Below are positions 1 to 9,049 of a DNA stretch of 64,000 nucleotides, in pieces (the first letter of the stretch is position 1; each line of letters starts with the position of its first letter). Both the position numbers and the translations under genes were made by a program. Location of the stretch: NCBI RefSeq assembly GCF_945859685.1, contig NC_079148.1, positions 27,973,946 through 28,037,945 on the forward strand, given 5' to 3'. Under the pieces are notes generated by a model that searched no databases, was not told the DNA's origin, and saw only the letters and a program-made list of their open reading frames with translations. This DNA comes from Eupeodes corollae. Taxonomy: Eukaryota > Arthropoda > Insecta > Diptera > Syrphidae.

Positions 1-1242
1 ATATTTGATTCAGTAGAATTTATGTATTGTTTATATAAAAAACGATTTAAAAAATCAAATTCTCTTCTAAATTGAAGGAAACGAAATCTATCAAAATTTT
101 GCCCCGTTAATTTGAAACGCTTGAAGGCTTTATTTTTTACATTTTCTAGATTTTTTAGTCTTTTGTTATGCCATGGCAGTTTTAATGATGTTTTTTTCTT
201 TGAAATTGGGACAAAAAGTTCTAAGCCTTCAAAAAGAATACTTTTGAAAATTGTGTACATGTCCTTGAGGGAACCATTTTGAAAAATATTTTCCCAATCA
301 AATGCACTATAAAAACTATTCAATGCAATGAAATCGGCATTCACAAAGTTGAAATTTCTGTCTTCAGTAGGTGAAAGAAGTGCAAATTCATAAAATTCAA
401 AATTTAACTCAAAAGCAATATGGTGAACCGAGTTATTTAATAATGGACATTGAACAGTCTCTATACAATATTTTAAATCGTTATTAATAAAAACGAGATC
501 AAGTATTCTGCCTAGATAGTTTGTTATATGATTAATTTGAAATAAATTAAGTGAAGATAATGAATCGACAACTAAACTTTCAATTTCTTTGTATGTATTG
601 AACGGAACTAATGTGAATTCATTTTCTATGAAGCACCAGTCGATTTCACCAAGATTGAAATCGCCTAGTACGCAAGGATACTGATCAGTTGTCAATTCAC
701 TAATTAAAGAATTTATATTAATAATATGAACAGAATATAAATCTATTGTACTACGTGGTCTTATATAGCTTGCAATAAAATAAAAATCCTTAGAACTAAG
801 ACCTTTAGAGCTGACACACACACAGATTTGCTCGATATCATCAGAATCATTTAACAATTTACATTGCTTACTGTTGAACTTCGAATTTACAGCAATCAAC
901 ACACCTCCACCTCGGTCCATTCCTGTTGAGGTAGGTCGGTCTTTCCGGTATACTTGATAATAATTATCAAAGAATTCATTTGAGAAAAAATGTGGATTCA
1001 GCCAAGTCTCCACAATAACGATGACGTCAAACTCAAGTAAATAATTGATGAGATTTAGTTCTTATACCTCCAGCATTTTGGAAATAAACTCTCAGTTTAG
1101 ACGCAGATGGTGATGTACTGTAGTTTACTTGAGGTATGTCGATATTTGCTGGGTTTGCAGAGCTACAACTTATTTCACCTTGGAGTTGTCCTCCTTCTTG
1201 GGAAAATTTACAAATTTTTTGATTTGTACATGCACGGGCCAA
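1..1242 (-). pseudogene. LINE-A ORF2, endonuclease (EEP) domain, partial and frameshifted
   Basis: Apurinic-type endonuclease of a LINE, used to nick target DNA for target-primed reverse transcription. The N-terminal strand RVYFQNAGGIRTK reads in the frame starting at the Met at 1242. The frame then breaks near 1040, and from about 1049 to the edge an uninterrupted frame of about 348 codons continues with DVIVIVETWL, a GGG turn, VLGDFN (catalytic Asp/Asn) and a RILDLVF strand. Normally about 30 more bases separate the first two motifs, so a small deletion plus frameshift is likely. The start overlaps the 3' end of ORF1 in another frame, as is common in LINEs. No reverse transcriptase is present in the window. 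Confidence 0.8.
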
Positions 1243-2331
1243 ATTTTTGGGTCTAAGGCCGAATCGAAGATATTAGCAGGAATACCCAACTTAAAATTGA
1301 CATAACGAAGTGAACTAGAATCAGCATCTTTTTTAATAAGCTTCGTACAACGCAAAGAGCTCTTTGGAATATTTAGCTTAAATGCAGCATAATCTATAAC
1401 ATTTTCCACAGTAACTTTGATCTCCAACCGAGAAAGATGTAGAAAACGAAGCCGGGGAACAGATTGCAGTGTAAATTCACCATCACTAACAGCAGCAGTA
1501 CCAAACAATGTTTTTTTGGATCGATGATCATTTACATTTTTTGTTTGCTTTAAATTTTTGGTGAAAGTACCTTTTTCAACCTCCTTAAAGGCAACATTGG
1601 CAACCCCTACATCATCTTCCATATCAACTTCCTCCACACTTTCAGCAGCATCAACACAACCATCCAGAGTCACAGCAACAGAGCCAGCAACGTTGGTAGC
1701 TGCAGCGGCATTAGCATCAACAACAGCGACATTAGTCTCATCGGAGCCGTCGGATAGTGATGTTGGGCCAGCAGCAACGGACGAAGCCACCGCATGTTTT
1801 GATGTAGATGGTTTAGCAAGATCATTACTTGTAGAAGAGTTTGAATTACTTGCTGCCTTTGAACTTTTCTTACATGAAACCGGTTTTTTTTACTAGGGTT
1901 TTGTTGTTGGAACCATACTTCGATGCAAGTGACGGAGATAGAGAAGATTTTGATAGCGGCGAGTAAACAAAACGAGGCGAGGAAGAAATGTTTTTTTCTT
2001 TTAAGAGTAGTTTGTTGTTTTTGTTTTGAACCGTAGGCACTGACTTAATTTGGGAGCGTGTCATGCGTATTGGTTTCACAATGTTATCAAAATCAGATTT
2101 GCGCTCAGTAAAAATGCGATAAAAATCTTTGACAATTTGAATGCAGCTTATAGAAGAAAAGTTAATGCATAAACCGCACTTCCAGAAAATATTTGCATTA
2201 GAATCAAGCGTATCACGATCGGAATTAGTCAATTTTGTACATTTAAAATGGAAACCGGATTGGCAAACTCCGCAAAATATTAAATCGCACTTAGAAGCCG
2301 AGAAATTACATTCGGAACATTGGATATCCAT
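1170..2331 (-). pseudogene. LINE-A ORF1: PHD-finger nucleic-acid-binding protein, one frameshift
   Basis: Starts at the Met at 2331 (MDIQCSECNFSASKC). The first 50 residues hold a PHD/RING-like zinc finger: C-x2-C, C-x2-C, GFHFKC and C-x2-C with an aromatic W before the last pair. This resembles ORF1 of CR1/Jockey-type LINEs, which coats the RNA. The first frame stops at 1870. The downstream half (frame ending at 1170) is Ser/Thr/Ala-rich and then folds into a region ending with DSALDPKIWPVHVQIKKF. The two halves join by a 1-base shift in a run of eight T residues at 1885-1892, giving about 385 codons in total. Whether the shift is a mutation, an assembly error or programmed slippage cannot be told from one copy. 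Confidence 0.75.
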
Positions 2332-2345
2332 AATGAAAACAATGA

Positions 2346-3653
2346 AAATTGAATTATAAAGAAAAGCTTTTAGTCTGTAGTGAGAACCTTCTGTAATGAG
2401 AGACTAGACTTTACTGTTATAGCCATAGCTAGCTATAAGCCCTTGTTGTACTATTACTTCGCATTATCCTTCCATATCCTTTTTGTCTGTGCTTACGAGT
2501 TACGAGTACACACTGCTTTGAGCTAAATGTTCACTATTTGTTTATTGTGTGTGTGTTTGTGAGTGTGTTTGTGGAGGAGGGTTTGAGTTGGTTCATGCTA
2601 AGGTTGCTGAATGATGCTGGGAGGACAATGCGAAATTGTTGGCTTTCACCCTTAACCAATCCCATTAATGCGATGAATTGCAGGCATGCACCTAGTATTT
2701 GAGCTGCATTCTGATGGGAAGAGATTCTGAAGCGCCACATCAGTAAACACATCTCTAACCCCCAAAGCCCTTCAACAACATTGTGCCTGTTTTATATACA
2801 CATTTACAAACAGGAAAAAGGAATGAATGTTAAAAGTGTTTTAACTATTTTTATTTAATCTTTTTCTGTTTTGGTTTTCATTATTTATTTATTTTTGTTG
2901 TGGAAATAGAAAAATTCTGTGTCGTGTTTTACACACAGTAAAAGACAAATTGCAGTCCTCATAACATAAAAGTGCCTCTAAATCGTATCCACATAAGTGT
3001 CGACTATCCACAGAGGGTATGACACCCTTGAGTTGTTGGGGGAATGTTTTTCGTATGTATGGACAAAGAATTTGTTTTATGTCGCGCGTTAGTATAAAAT
3101 TCTATTGTATAGAAGTGTTGTTTATTTAAAATTCAAAATCGGAAACCAAACATACAGAACCAGCACGATGGCGTACACTTTAGGGAATAAAGGGATAGAA
3201 TATTCAGATCCAAATAATATTAAAAAGCAGAAAAATTGTAGGGATATTTCGGGACCTTATTATAATAGGCTTGAATAGAGTGAGATGATTTTATTCTGAA
3301 TATAAGTTAAAACTAACAACTAGTTATATATTTTCGTAAAAACAAAAAATATTGAAAATTTGTTTTCCGATTGACGCTGCCTCACTTTCTTCTACAAGGT
3401 ATGTTTTAAAATGACCACTCACATTTTTTTTAATTAATGAAATTAAGTAGAATTGCGATCAGACAAAAAATGTAGGCACTAAAACTGTGATTGCACTCAG
3501 AGGCGTGGTATTCACCCATTTTTCAAATATTTGTTGTCATTTACAAGAAACACTTATGATTCTTATATATTGCTAAAGTTTTTTTTACAACACTCCTAAA
3601 TGATGTATAATATCAAAAACTCAATATTAAAATTCAAGAAGTTTAGTTTAACA
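2346..3653. other. noncoding AT-rich stretch with no recognised gene
   Basis: No reading frame with recognisable protein motifs. It holds a short GT/TG-rich microsatellite (2545-2572) and mixed AT-rich sequence. A GAGGCGTGGTATTCACCC-like segment near 3500 resembles one near 56715 and may mark an old dispersed repeat. Confidence 0.5.
2545..2572. repeat. GT-rich microsatellite
   Basis: Run of GT dinucleotides broken by single T or A changes. Confidence 0.7.
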
Positions 3654-4139
3654 AGGGAGCGTATCGGAAGACCACTTTTAAAAATCCTGTTTTTAAATGA
3701 AATTTTTTAAATCCCGCTTATTAAAAATACCGATCAATTACAATCCCGATTTTTAATATTCCTTAAAATTCCGACAGTCCCGTTTTAATTTTTAAAAAAT
3801 ACGTGCATTCAACTAAACAACAATAGGAGTCAATACACACCTCTCAATAACCGCTTTAACCGTTTTACTGCTGTAGTTAACTTTGTTTAATGATTAGAGT
3901 TTGTTGTACTATATATTTTAATTTTTTGATATGTTATATTTGTTAAGGGTTGCAATGAAATGAATCTAGAAACATATCTCATTTTTTAATTTGTTTTTTA
4001 ATTTTGATTTTTCAATAAATCTAGTTGTTCAATTTTTGAAAACGGGATAATAAAAATGCGGGATTATTAAAGGCAGGATTGTAAAAAACGGGATTTTAAG
4101 AAACGGGAACATAAAAACCGGTATATCGAACCGAACCCT
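3654..4139. mobile_element. hAT-like MITE with subterminal ATCCCG/CGGGAT repeats
   Basis: A 486-bp noncoding segment flanked by the direct repeat TTTAACA (3647-3653 and 4140-4146; the next base outward differs, so an 8-bp duplication with one mismatch is possible). The ends are imperfect inverted repeats, AGGGAGCGTATCGG at the left and the complement of AGGGTTCGGTTCGATA at the right. Inside each end, several copies of an ATCCCG-like motif occur in opposite orientation (left AATCCCG, right CGGGATT), separated by A/T-rich spacers. A 7-8 bp target duplication with AGGG-type ends fits non-autonomous hAT elements. No transposase is encoded. Confidence 0.6.
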
Positions 4140-4242
4140 TTTAACATATATGTTAAAAAAAGATTCAAGTTTTGCCGTATACAAAAAAATGAGTCTGTCT
4201 TGAAGAGTAATAACTAAATGTTTCTAACACGGGATGTTGTTT

Positions 4243-5837
4243 AAAATGAACCTCGGGTGCCTAGTACCTCAACTGAAGATTGGGTTCTAAACCCAGTGGT
4301 AAGTTGTCGGTGGCAGCAAAGGAGGGTGGGGGAGGTGTTTTTACTAAGGGACCTCTCCTTATCCAGATGGCAGCGGAGGAATTACCGGGATGGAATCAAC
4401 CGTGGCGTCTACGGTTCCAGTAAGGTTGAACTACTTAGTGAACACTTTAAAGGTCTTCTACGACATATTCGGAGCCATAGGACTGTAAAAAGCGGTATAT
4501 TTCCGTCATTAGAGCTATACTAAGGATTAGGTCCTCCAGGTTGGGAGTTGTGCCATCGGGTAACTTCCTAATCACGTATAAATATCCTAGTTGCGAAGCA
4601 TCAACATGCCTCGGATACGGACGGATTTACTGATGATGAAGACGAACCAAACAAACAAAATAAGGACAACGAACTTCGGATCTGTACGTTGAATGTAGGT
4701 CCCTTAAGAGACCACGTAAAGCCAAACTGCTGCAAGGCAGATACTACCGCCATCCAAGAAGTATTGGATGGACCGGGTTACTGTCGAATGGATAGAGAAT
4801 GCACGTTAGTCGGAAAAGCTCTCACCGATGCATTTGATGTCAAAAAAGGTTTTAGACAAGGCGATGCAATGTCATGTGACTTCTTCAACATCGCTCTGGA
4901 AAGAATTTTACAAAACTCAATCGTCAACACTAGAGGCACAATCTTCCGAAGGTCCATCCAATTACTCGGATACGCAAATGATATTCAAATAATTGGAAGA
5001 TCAAAGCGTGATGTCAGGGGAGCGTTTTTGAGCATTGCGACAGAAGCGGAGAAAATAGGTTAAGTGGTCTATGAGGGCAAGACCAAGTATATCAAATCAA
5101 ATGGGGTGGCGCAACAGTCCGCTGTGAACCAGGGCCTAGTGACTTACAACTCTCAACCATTCCAATGTGCAAGTACTGTTGTGAGGAATGGAAGGGACCT
5201 ACAATTTAAGGCCGAATCCGAACGGCTAGTTTGAGAAAGCACTTTTTCATGACAAGAATTACTCTTGAAGGATTTGTCAATTCCTCGCAAGAGGCAGTAC
5301 CCGCGAAAATTAATTTTTTTAAATTAAGGTGGCACAGGCAGGGATTGAACCCAAGACCCCTTGCATGACAGTCCAACGCACTAACCATCATGCCACGGGT
5401 ATATGCTGTCATCAAAAGAGGACATTGAACAACGACGTCTTGGACAAAACGTCACCATGGACAGCTATAACTTTGAGGAAGTTAAGGACTTTGTCTACCT
5501 AGGCACTACTATAATTTCAGACAACGACAACAGCGGTGAAATCAAACGAAGAAAAACTCTTGCAAATCGCTGCTTCTTTGGACTTAGAAGGCAATCGAGC
5601 AGCAAAGTCCTCTCTCGAGCATATAAAATCACCATTTATAAGACACTCATCATCCCGGTTTTCATTTATGGTACTAAGGCCTGGACCCTGTCGAAAATAG
5701 ATGAGAGGATCTTAGGATGCTTCGAGAGAAAAAATTCTTCGGGTGATTTTTGGTCCCGTTTGCATAGATGGAGAATTTAGCAGAAGATACAACGACGAAT
5801 TGTACGGGCTGTACAGCAACACTGACCTGATTACAGA
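4243..5837 (+). mobile_element. RTE-clade LINE copy 1: internally deleted, 3'-truncated, SINE-interrupted
   Basis: The left part (4243-4680) aligns by eye with the leader of the intact copy at about 46415-46850, sharing GGGTGCCTAGTACCTCAACTG and many downstream blocks. The start of the endonuclease frame follows, then the sequence jumps directly to the reverse-transcriptase segment FDVKKGFRQGDA (about 4830), deleting roughly 2 kb. A SINE sits at 5093-5398. Homology ends near 5837, before the C-terminal zone and 3' tail. LINE copies normally lose the 5' end, so a copy keeping its 5' leader but lacking the 3' end implies later deletion. Confidence 0.85.
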
Positions 5838-5838
5838 A
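4674..5838 (+). pseudogene. RTE ORF2 remnant (endonuclease N-terminus fused to reverse-transcriptase fragments)
   Basis: Reads NELRICTLNV at 4674 (intact copy: NELRICTWNVRSL), then AIQEV, then after the deletion FDVKKGFRQGDAMSCDFFNI and LLGYANDIQIIG, where the catalytic Y-A-D-D has become Y-A-N-D. It stops at 5061. After the SINE (5403-5780) the frame resumes with LSSKEDIEQRR, VYLGTTI, IIPVFIYGTKAWTL. Stops, a mutated active site and the deletion make it inactive. Confidence 0.85.
5093..5398 (-). mobile_element. tRNA-type SINE, copy 1 (minus strand), essentially full length
   Basis: About 306 bp inserted in RTE copy 1 with the flanking duplication GTATAT (5087-5092 and 5399-5404). Read on the minus strand it opens with a tRNA-like head: GGCATGATGGTTAGTGCG (box A region) and GGGTTCAATCCC (box B). 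A shared body follows (TGCCTCTTGCGAGGAATTGA...), then the 3' end GGACTGTTGCGCCACC and a short ATTTG-type tail. The last 32 bases of the conserved part (5136 to 5105) match the 3' end of the RTE LINE. The internal box A/box B layout implies RNA polymerase III transcription. Confidence 0.85.
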
Positions 5839-5839
5839 T

Positions 5840-6317
5840 TAAATGCCCACGACATAGATGGGAAAAATAGAGAAAATATTTGTGTATTGCTCCGGAAGGG
5901 TACGTAACCCTATAGAACCGTTGTTTTGTTCTTAAGATTTCTCAAGAACTGACCGATTTCAATAATATTTTCTCTGCACAAGCTCTTATACTGTTTTAAT
6001 AATATCCAATGTTCGAAAATGTCATTATTATTTTTTTGATTTATATATAATATTCAACATTTCTCAACGAAGTTTATATTTAAAACCTGTGGAGACCAGG
6101 TATATGGTTCATTGAACCTTAAGAAATTCTTTGTATAAAATTTGCTTTTAATTTTCTCCATAGGTATTTAAGGGATTTGTGTCATAGCCTAGAAAAAAAT
6201 GGACAAAAAAACTTAATAACTTTTCATGTTCACATGAACTTTTTAATGACTTTTCGCTATTTTTTAACGCCGATGTGTTCAGCAATTGTACTGAATTAAA
6301 TGGCTATAAAATCACCT
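5840..6317. other. AT-rich noncoding stretch
   Basis: No recognisable coding or repeat structure; lies between the truncated RTE copy and the motif array. Confidence 0.5.
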
Positions 6318-6885
6318 TGGTTAAACAATACCCTGGATTTAAAAATAACCTATATATATAATAACCTGGGTTGGAAAATGATCTGGGTTAGAAAATAACA
6401 TGTGTTAGGCTAGGAAATAACCAGGGTTTAAAAAAAAAAAAAAAAACAAAGTGGAAAAATAACATATGTTACAAAAATAACATGCGCTACAAAATAAGCA
6501 GGGTTATAAAATAACCAGAGTTAAAATAACGAAGGATTTACATTACGTTACATACTACTCAGCACATAAATCTACAGAGTAGAGACACAGTGCCTTGACC
6601 GTCTAAGACTCCATAAGGTGATTACAGGACAGAGGAGAAAGAACAACAGACAGAAAGAACACATGACGCGGTAGGTTTAGAGACGGTCCCCCATCTGTCT
6701 ACTAACCGCTATCACTGATGCTTGATTTTGGTGATGGAAACCGAAGCTTTATCAGTGACTAGGCCGTTGTCCTAGAACGAAGGATTTAAAATAACGTGAA
6801 TTAACTATTAAGATGGGTTACTGAGTTAAAAAATAACCTGGGTAAACAATAACCAGGGTTATAAAAAGACCTGAGTTATCTTAAA
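6318..6885. repeat. array of degenerate ~16-bp units around AACC(A/T)GGGTT
   Basis: About a dozen diverged units of the form ATAACCTGGGTTAAAA are packed into 6318-6527 and 6789-6885. The core AACCWGGGTT is self-complementary, so orientation is ambiguous. Unit length is irregular (about 14-19 bp). The two blocks were one array before the insertion at 6541-6775. This could be a minisatellite or the subterminal region of a foldback element; no terminal repeats were found to decide. Confidence 0.6.
6541..6775 (-). mobile_element. 5S rRNA-derived SINE (SINE3 type) with 13-bp target-site duplication
   Basis: A 235-bp insert flanked by an exact 13-bp direct repeat, AACGAAGGATTTA (6528-6540 and 6776-6788). 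On the minus strand, the first ~115 bases follow eukaryotic 5S rRNA in order: ACAACGGCC, CATCACCAAAATCAAGCAT (6718-6729 holds AAAATCAAGCAT), GCGGTTAGTA (6700-6709), GATGGGGGACCG (6684-6695) and ACCGCGT. These include the internal pol III promoter (A box and C box). The remaining ~120 bases are unrelated to 5S. 5S-headed SINEs are known as SINE3. Only one copy is seen here. An alternative, a 5S pseudogene, does not explain the non-5S 3' half. Confidence 0.78.
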
Positions 6886-6889
6886 TCTT

Positions 6890-9049
6890 TCATGTTGTTT
6901 TGTGACAGCTGAACACAAAACACATTCTTCGCTGTTTACAAAATTTAAAGGGTTTTGTTTAACTTACAATAATTATAATGTTTTAATAAAGTTTTGGTTT
7001 GCTTTACAGATTTTGACTGCGTAACTGGTGGAAATTCATAAAGTGGAAAAGTTGTTTTCTATGGATGTGGTCCATTCTTCTGGAAATCCAAATACAAAAC
7101 AAAACATTCCCTATGAGCGATTTATTATCAATAAACTTACAACTAACAGATTTTCTTAAAATTTCGAAAAACTGCCTATTTTTACATAAGTTACAAACAA
7201 AGAATTAGTGTAAAAGTTTAAGGAAGTATTTAAACTAACATTAACCTTCTTCGCACTGAACGAACAATGAACTCTTAAACTTTTAAGCAGGAGATATATT
7301 TTCCGAAAACCTTTTTACCAAACTTTATAGTTAAAGTACATATAAAAAAACACCTTATATACGACAAAAATTATTCAAAACTTTTTCTAAGAGTGAAGAA
7401 AGGTCTTTTCTCAAAATGTACCCATATACTTAACGAAAAAATGATGTAAGCCGAAGAAGGAGAGAGTGAAACTATTCATAGACAAAAACATGTTTTAAAA
7501 AAACACTGGATTATCTCCACCGGGTGTCGGAGCTGGTACCGTTGATGGTGCGGCGCAGCTTTTGAATATTTTATTCGGCAGGAAACCATAAATTTTGTAA
7601 AAATATGCACCTACCTCATGTTACCGCTCCGGCTCTTGCCGAGGCAGCGGCGGCAGTGGTGGCAACACCACCATCGCACGGTACCGGTAGTGAAAGATAT
7701 GTTACTCGAGTCCCATAACCCACTTCCTTTTCAAACACACAATTTTTTTTTAACAGTCTTTTATGATATCCTCGAACACTCGCTCTTACCATTTCCAGCA
7801 TCATCAGGTAGTAAGGATCTGTTTTTTCTCTTTCGTCCTTTGGTTCTTTTTTGTTAATTTTCCATCAAGGAAGAATGATTTATTGCCATGCAGTTGTGCT
7901 AATTAATCTTTAAAAGTGTGAATGGCTGATGTTCCATGGCAAACGGGATTGTATCACAAGATAAAGTCTTTCAGTGAAAGTTATTATTCTTTTAGGTTTT
8001 TTTCTTCAAGACTGCTTTCCATCTCCCAACTAAACTGCATATCCCTGCAGAGGTGAAGATAACTCGCTTGGTATTAATTAATTTGAAAGGATAGATTGCG
8101 ATTTGCTTCGGAAGGACTAAAAAAGGACAAAGAACAGACAAAGTTTTGTGTTGTTTTCTCTACATCGTCTTTAGGAACTACAGACTCTTATTTTTATGAC
8201 ACACTCCCGGACTGACTCCAGTGTGTGTTTTCAAAGTTACTGAAAAATATATTGATTATGTTAAAGATGTATCTTAGAAAATCTCAGAATAATTGTATAA
8301 GAACTGATTTAGAATGTGATATGGAGCGAGTATAATTAATTATGTCAGCTAGAGGCATAGAGCTTTTTCCTTGGAGACTTGTCTACATAGGCAGCATTAT
8401 AATTAGTATCCTTATGTGTTCCAATAGAATGGTTATGATTAAGTGCCAGAATTTGTAAGTCATATAACTATATAAGGACACATAACAAGGATGAGTATAA
8501 TTATTGACTTTGTGAAATAACTCACTGTGTTCGATTATATATCTACCTTTGAAAGCCCTTGTGATTATTGTGTTAATTAATGCATATTACAAACTTGTTA
8601 TGGCTTTCATGTGTATTGAAGTTTTCTTTACTGATTATGATGCAGTGTGTCATACCAAATTGTGTGCACTAATTTAATACTAACACCTTTGGTACAAATA
8701 TAAGTTAGATAGATATTCTTTATTTTCGTATTAACAGATACATTTGGTAAGCTACCGCACAGTTTATATACAAAGATTTGATATTGTTCTATGATATCTT
8801 TCTGCTGAACAATTATATTAATTTGTACGGAGAATTTAGATAATACGTAATAATTTAAGTAAAATAATTTGATTAAGATTAATTCATTTTTTCAAAAAAG
8901 ATATATAACAAACCTAATATCACATAGAACTTACAAAAATTGTTCTTTTATTTTTTTCGTTGAGTGATTTAAAAGATGGGGGTATCAAGCTAGAGTAAAA
9001 GTTTTGTATGTTTTTAAAAAAATTACCTACCGACGTATTTTAAGAAGCA
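6890..9049. other. AT-rich noncoding region with one GC-rich island
   Basis: No TE protein motifs. The only compositional break is the GC-rich island at 7505-7700. The rest (7700-9049) shows no repeats that I recognise. Confidence 0.45.
7505..7700. other. GC-rich island, possible host exon fragment
   Basis: Sharply GC-richer than its surroundings, with alanine-rich translations on both strands (plus: ALAEAAAAVVATPPSHGTGS; minus: PCDGGVATTAAAASARAGAV). On the minus strand a donor-like ATGAG|GTAGGT is followed about 56 bases later by an AG acceptor (TTCAAAAG), the size of a typical short insect intron. The best open minus frame ends in a stop just before the donor, so the splice model is not convincing. 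Could equally be a regulatory or repeat-derived segment. Confidence 0.2.

Larger units (their letters stand above)
1..2345 (-). mobile_element. LINE-A copy 1: non-LTR retrotransposon with PHD-finger ORF1, cut by the window edge
   Basis: Minus-strand LINE with a PHD-type ORF1 (2331 to 1170) followed by an overlapping ORF2 whose endonuclease domain runs to the left edge of the window; the reverse transcriptase would lie outside. PHD-finger ORF1 proteins are known from CR1/Jockey-related LINEs, so I place it loosely there. The last residues before the edge (linker after the endonuclease, pattern FLYKQY..STESN) match the start of the fragment at 44573-42690 (FLYRAY..SIESNIK), so both appear to be one family and that copy supplies the missing 3' half. 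The copy has at least two frame lesions and is not functional as it stands. Confidence 0.82.

Noticed and set aside
3490..3600. Dispersed repeat shared with 56700-56800 (GCGTGGTAT(T/C)CACC)
   Set aside because: Only a short block is convincing; extent and boundaries cannot be fixed by eye.
5330..5398. tRNA-like sequence with boxes A and B
   Set aside because: Part of a repeated SINE with body, 3' end and target duplications; no functional tRNA gene is supported anywhere in the window.
6660..6775. 5S rRNA gene
   Set aside because: Diverged, followed by a non-5S half and bounded by a target duplication; a SINE explains it better.
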